From the NCBI GenBank assembly GCA_947652605.1, contig OX393580.1, positions 19,302,159 to 19,366,158 on the forward strand: a DNA stretch of 64,000 nt, given 5' to 3'. Every line of letters begins with the position of its first letter. The stretch's first letter is position 1. The stretch comes from Elmis aenea (taxonomy: Eukaryota; Arthropoda; Insecta; Coleoptera; Elmidae). Shown here piece by piece: positions 58,645-64,000 of this stretch. Position numbers and translations under genes: made by a program. Under the pieces are notes generated by a model. That model had not been told where the DNA came from and searched no databases. It worked only from the letters and a program-made list of their open reading frames with translations.

Positions 58645-60191
58645 CAGGGTGTCCCAGCCAAGACGAATTATTCGATAGCTCTGTTATTAGTAATAATATT
58701 AAAACAAGTTAAATATAAAAGTTGTTTGTAATCATTTACTACACAACCTAAAATTATTTTTAACTATACACAGTGTTTTGTTTTTGCGCTCTGATACCAG
58801 ACATATTTTTTTTTATATGGAACACCCTGTATATTTTGTAATTTTTGGATGTACAATTAAATTCTCTTTCAAAAATATTATAGGTTGTTAATGTCTTAAA
58901 TGAACCGTTTTTGAGTTATTAACGTTTTTTTGAAAAATTTGACAGATGCAGACCTTTATAAAAATATTTATATTTATTAACATAACAACACCAGAGCAAT
59001 TTACTTTGGTAATTTATTAGACAATAGTGTCATAGTGATCGTTGACGAGTTACATTTTTAAAATAATATACAGGGTGTTCGTTATACTCGGTCCAATTAG
59101 CTAAACTTTAAACGCAGGTAAGTCAATTTTTTTAAATGGAACACCCAATATATTTTTACATTTTCTTGTAGAAAATTTAATTATCTTTCAAAGTTGTAAA
59201 GGGTGTTTTATGTCTAAATATAATATTTTTGAAGTTATTTCGTTTCTTATGATTATTTGCGAGTATTTTACCTAAAATATCGGTAGTAGCCTTTGAAAAT
59301 TCAAAACAATTTGTACGAACTGTCAACCAGAACAGTTAAACGGCAAAATTTAAACTATTATGCCACTAAAAATCCATATTTTTTAAGAGTTGTAGATACA
59401 CAGCATTCTTGTGTTATTTGATGCCATTTATGCTGTGTATTTACAACTATTAAAAAATATGGATTTTTAGTGGCATAATAGTTTAAATTTTGCCGTTTAA
59501 CTGTTTTGGTTGACAGTTCATACAAATTGTTTTGAATTTTCAAAGGCTACTACCGATATTTTAGGTAAAATACTCACAAATAATCATAAGAAACGAAATA
59601 ACTTCAAAAATATTATATTTAGACATAAAACACCCTTAACAACTTTGAAAGATAATTAAATTTTCTACAAGAAAATGTAAAAATATATTGGGCGTTCCAT
59701 TTAAAAAAATTGACTTACCTGCGTTTAAAGTTTAGCTAATTGGACCGAGTATAACGAACACCCTGTATATTATTTTAAAAATTGTAACTCGTCAACGATC
59801 ACTATGACACTATTGTCTAATAAATTACCAAAGTAAATTGCTCTGGTGTTGTTATGTTAATAAATATAAATATTTTTATAAAGGTCTGCATCTGTCAAAA
59901 TTTTCAAAAAAACGTTAATAACTCAAAAACGGTTCATTTAAGACATAAACAACATATAATATTTTTAAAAGAGAATTTAATTTTACATCCAAAAATTACA
60001 AAATATATAGGGTGTTCCATATAAAAAAACTATGTCTGGTATCAGAGCGCAAAAACAAAACACTGTGTATAGTTGAAAATAATTTTAGGTTATGTAGTAA
60101 ATGACTATAAACAACTTTTATATTCAACTTTTTTTAATATTATTACTAATAACAGAGCTATCGAATAATTCGTCTTGGCTGGGACACCCTG
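58645..60191. mobile_element. 1.55-kb near-perfect hairpin (foldback) element
   Basis: CAGGGTGTCCCAGCCAAGAC at 58645 faces its complement ending at 60191, with TA on both sides. The arms of about 750 bp match almost base for base, down to a loop of about 40 bases near 59400-59440 (ATGCCACTAAAAATCCATA near 59360 and complement near 59460). No coding capacity. Diverged solo arms lie at 740-1352 and 53905-54255. It starts about 105 bases upstream of the acceptor of cuticle gene 2, so it is probably intronic. Confidence 0.93.
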
Positions 60192-60196
60192 TATAT

Positions 60197-60595
60197 TGGG
60201 TAGTTCACACGATGACATTTGATGTCGCGACTTCACAGTGACATTTGATGTCGCGACATCAAGTGTCACCGTTTGAACTACCCATGTATGGTAGGCTTAC
60301 GTTAAATACCGAACTGTCAATATCGATGTCGCGACATCGCGGCACTAGCGTTCTAACATCGTGGCATCGCGACATCAGGCTTTTCACACGGTGACATTTG
60401 ATGTCGCGACATCAAAAGTCGCAACATCAAATGTCACCGTGTGAACTACCCAAGTATGGTAGGCTTACGTCAAATGCCGAACTGTTAATATTGAAGTCGC
60501 AACATCACGGCACTAGCGTCGTGACATCGTGGCATAGCGACATCAGGCTGTTCACACGGTCACATCAAATGTCACCGTGTGAACTACTCTTAATT
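60197..60595. repeat. 168-bp tandem repeat with GATGTCGCGACATC palindromes
   Basis: Two units with a 168-bp period (GTATGGTAGGCTTACGT at 60286 and 60454) and a partial third. Each unit contains TAGTTCACACGGTGACAT and its complement around GATGTCGCGACATC and variants, so every unit is itself made of nested palindromes. The repeat begins six bases after the hairpin at 60191. The plus-strand frame at 60398-60721 is only repeat. Confidence 0.85.
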
Positions 60596-63500
60596 CAATT
60601 TTTTTTGCGTATCTACTTCAAGGCGAAAAGTAGTCAGAGCAAATTGTTTTTACAAAAGAGTTCTTGTTTAAATGCTAAACTAGCTTTAAAACTCCGGTCT
60701 TTTCTAAAAACTTACCAATGATGGGTTTTCATAATTTTTTCAGTATATTTTACTTCTACAATCAGAAACTTAGTGTTAAAATCTTTTTTAACAATATCTC
60801 GAAAAATTAAGAAATCTAATCTGACTAATTAAAGAGTTGTTATCATAATTAAATTATCTACAAGGTGCTATTTTCACATTCGATAATTATACAGTTTCCT
60901 ACACCCAAAGCTGACTTTTTTTGGAAGGTGTTAAAAAACGAATTGTAGTGACATATGATTTAGGTGTTTAAACAAACCAATTATAATTAAGAAATTATTA
61001 TTACAGAAGCTTGGATTTAAAAGAAATATTTTTCGTTACATGTTGTGCCACTTGAATTAATTTTGCGGGAAAACGTTATTGTAAATAATTGTCACCTTGA
61101 CTCGATTATTGTAAAGCTTATTTTTATACACTAGACATTTATGAATTATTCAAGCACTACTAATTAATAATTACATAAGCAAATGTAAGGTATTCGATTG
61201 CTGTAACTTTTTTAACGTTGAAATTATTGAGTTTGAAAGTATTCAAGCCAAAACTAGTGTGCTTTAAAATTTTTTGGTGATATAAGTACTTCAATATAAG
61301 GACATCAACCTAATGTCTATTATCGCTTATTTATTATTTACTTTGATGTACAAAAATTGCTTAACGTAAAATTATTTTCAGCTATACTAAATGTTTTATT
61401 TTTGCAGACAATATATTATAATTTTACTACTTTTAAAATAACACTATTTATATTATTCGTTATTTTTGTCCCAAATTAAATTTTCTTTAAAAGCTTTTGG
61501 TGTCATAACTTACGGTTTTGATTTATTTACGTATTTTTTTGGTTGAAAATTATGGCTCAGAACTATAACCAAGCATTCATAGTTTGTGATTTAAAAATGT
61601 TAGAGAGAAATAATTTAGAAGATTAATCGACAATATTCTTATAGTTACTTCTGATTGGTTAAACTTTTAATATAATACACAGGTTGTTTGTTTTGTTTGG
61701 TCAATTTTACCCCAACTTAAGCATAACTAAGCAATTTTTTACGGTTTTCCATCAACATGTTTAATGGTGTTTAAAAAGCATTCAGCATTTTTTATGTTCA
61801 AAATTTATATTTCTCGATTTCTTCTAGTTAAGTATTATTACAATATAATTACTGAACAATCTCATTACTTAATTGTATATCGTGAAGTAGTACCATGGCT
61901 AATACTATCACTTCGTACATGATTACCTAAAATTTACATTTAATTGACATAATAACTATGTAATTGGACATATTTAGTGATTTAATGCATTCAATGACTA
62001 ATTCAGACGGAATTTGTTACTTTATGGTTAATTAAATATTGGTACATGCATTTAACTGAGGCATATTCTGTGTTTGGTCAGCTGGTGTGAGGTGGTAAAT
62101 AGGTCACTTACGACTTTTGTTTGAATCAGGCCAACATATCAACTTTCCCAATCGAAAGAAATCAGTACTTTCGAGTCTTGTAATATTTATGGCTAGTCTG
62201 CACTGCATTCTGCTAACTAAATCTGGAATTCGCGCGCTGTTGAACACATTTAAGATCAATTGAATGTGAAGTGTGATTACATTAACATTAGATTGATTTT
62301 AGAAGCTTATAAAGGGTGCCCGAAAATCGAGGCTCACTATTGGCAACTTCTAAACCAATAACGATGTCATGAAATGGGACAAAAGTTACCTATTTTATAA
62401 ATCAAGTTAGTTGAACTTTCACTTATTTCAAAATTGGTAATCTTAAATAGCTCCAATGTAAACATACATACAATTAAAAAAAATTAATTAAGAAGTTCTA
62501 TGGCTGTACATACCAGTGTATACATCCATTTGATTTAAAAGTAAAGGCAGCTATATTTTTGGAAGTTTTGTGTAATTTTGTATCGTCCTGTCTTGTGTGG
62601 TTTGAACAGTGATCTTGTGATTTATTTAATTTAAACAGTTCATTAAATAATAAGCAATACATTACGCAAACAAAATTTTGTGTAACTGGTAATAGAATAA
62701 GTTGTCATATTATTTTAAACGATATGTGTTACTAAAACCGATTTCACAATTCTAAAGCCCACATTTTTGAACCACATAAACCTAATACATGTGTAATACA
62801 CTATAAAAATATTTTAAATATATGATGTAACTTGACCGGTAAATACAATCTAAGCAATTTTTTATTTAGCTATACTTTTCAACATAACGTACAGAAGTTA
62901 AAAAATATAAAGCTAAATTGATTTTCAATTGTCGAATAAACAATTTGTACTAAATTGGCAATTTGTTTTTTGTTTTAGAATCACTTTCACACCAATATTA
63001 TTTTTACTTACAACCATAAATACAAAAAGTATTTATTATTGTGGAATAGTCTTCTTGATGTGGCCAGGTAAAAGATTACTGGATTATGCAAAAGTTTTTG
63101 AATGCTAGAATTATTTAAGAAATGCGTTTACGTATAAGGTTTTTCTTAACAAAGTAATGTTATTTTTAATTAAACTTTTTTAACTAACGAGTTGTATTTG
63201 CAAATGCTCGATTGATTAACTTGATGGTTTTTTAAATCGCATTACCTAAATAGAAAAAAAATCCCACGAATAAAGCACTGCAAATCTGTGAAATTGTTTA
63301 GTGATTACAATAGAAGAATAACACAATATATGAGATATATGATATTTAATTAAATACACAAACTTACATCTATGCTTTAATTAATTATCTTGTGTTTTAA
63401 TGTACGACTTCATTGTTTCTTTTCATAATCTCTTCCATACTACAAAATTAAGTATATAGAACGACTCTTTCATCTTAATTAGAGAAAAATAGTTTAATAC

Positions 63501-64000
63501 CAGTTACACCGCATTTTTATAAACACAATTATCGTTATTTCTCTTAAATACTCATAGCTATCACTAGAAATCTATCGTTAGCCTTAAAGAACAAGTTTGT
63601 AAACTGTTATTACATTGAATTAAGCATTTCGTATGCTGTGGATGAAGTGTCTTAATTAATCAATGGGAAAATACAAACTTTAAAAGAATAAAAAATATGC
63701 CTTAAAATTTTTTTAATTTTCTTAAGTTATTGATAATTGTGTTTTTGTTTCGTTTGGATAATTTTCTTTAGTACTTTTATCTCTGATGTTGACATTAGTA
63801 TTTTTGATTTCTCAAAGTTAAATGTGTAAGTGCAAAATCGAAATCAAAATTTTAGTTTGTCTCTATTTACCTCTAAACTAAAAAGGCTATGGAAATTTTC
63901 TGTGTAGACTTATAATTAGTATGAAATTGCACGACTTTAATCCTATTCAAGCTACTATGTAACTCCTAAGATAAGCCAGATACGGATAGCCGGACAATTT
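60596..64000. other. 3.4 kb of AT-rich DNA, no feature recognised
   Basis: The first exon or exons of cuticle gene 2 may lie here on the minus strand or beyond the window, but no convincing signal-peptide exon was found (ATG with donor candidates near 60705-60722 and 63010-63020 do not give a usable phase or peptide). A lone foldback-type segment (GGGTGCCCGAAAATCGAGG and TGGGACAAAAGTTACCTATTT) lies near 62310-62400. Confidence 0.4.

Noticed and set aside
60197..60595. CRISPR-like array
   Set aside because: Only two to three units, whose palindromic parts vary and whose spacers are themselves repeated; the genome is an insect nuclear one.
60398..60721. 107-codon plus-strand frame
   Set aside because: Mostly a translation of the 168-bp tandem repeat.
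60700..60725. First exon of cuticle gene 2 at the ATG near 60721 with a GTAAGT donor
   Set aside because: It would leave a split codon, while the terminal exon starts in phase 0, and the peptide is not a signal sequence.

Overview
This window is AT-rich animal DNA from an insect nuclear genome, probably a beetle. That is judged from two RR-2 cuticular protein genes with AAPAYA-type repeats and from the transposon content; species assignment is inference. Only two host genes can be supported, both on the minus strand: a complete three-exon RR-2 cuticle protein gene (25239-30948, with TATA box) and the long terminal exon of a second, larger RR-2 cuticle protein gene (57416-58537). A 37-nt candidate exon on the plus strand (43469-43505) may belong to a third gene. 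Almost everything else is transposable elements or unannotatable AT-rich DNA.

Layout. 1-1352: a 570-bp hairpin and a solo foldback arm. 2613-14588: a nested stack in which a foldback element (A) holds a second foldback (B). B was entered by a complete errantivirus (3236-10365, gag-pol-env on the minus strand, identical LTRs, 4-bp target duplication) and by a Tigger/pogo-like element, which itself carries a Tc1/mariner-type MITE and an extra B arm. 14.6-17.5 kb: several MITEs and two head-to-tail Helitron-type units. 18.3-21.8 kb: nested foldbacks with a transposase remnant at the centre. 22.9-24.7 kb: an inverted repeat and a tandem repeat. 25.2-31.0 kb: cuticle gene 1, with a hAT-like MITE in intron 2. 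31.9-34.5 kb: two tandem copies of a decayed mariner. 35.1-36.9 kb: a foldback with a transposase remnant in its loop. 37.6-39.3 kb: an internally decayed piggyBac. 40-54 kb: foldbacks, a LINE fragment, a hAT-like element with 8-bp target duplication, and a Tc1/mariner-like element with a DUF4817-type transposase remnant. 57.4-58.5 kb: cuticle gene 2, followed upstream by a 1.55-kb near-perfect hairpin and a 168-bp tandem repeat. 60.6-64 kb: nothing recognised.

The common thread is a large population of foldback elements flanked by TA, with ends beginning CAGGGTG or close variants. Three Tc1/mariner-like elements, two of them foldbacks of this kind, contain remnants of similar transposases (DUF4817 / WPPxSPDLTPxDFFLW type). 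In one foldback the 3' end of the transposase reading frame lies inside the inverted arms, which suggests that it arose by inverted duplication of one transposon end. The only element that looks structurally complete and recent is the errantivirus. Its env frame appears to be completed by splicing from a leader exon just upstream of gag.
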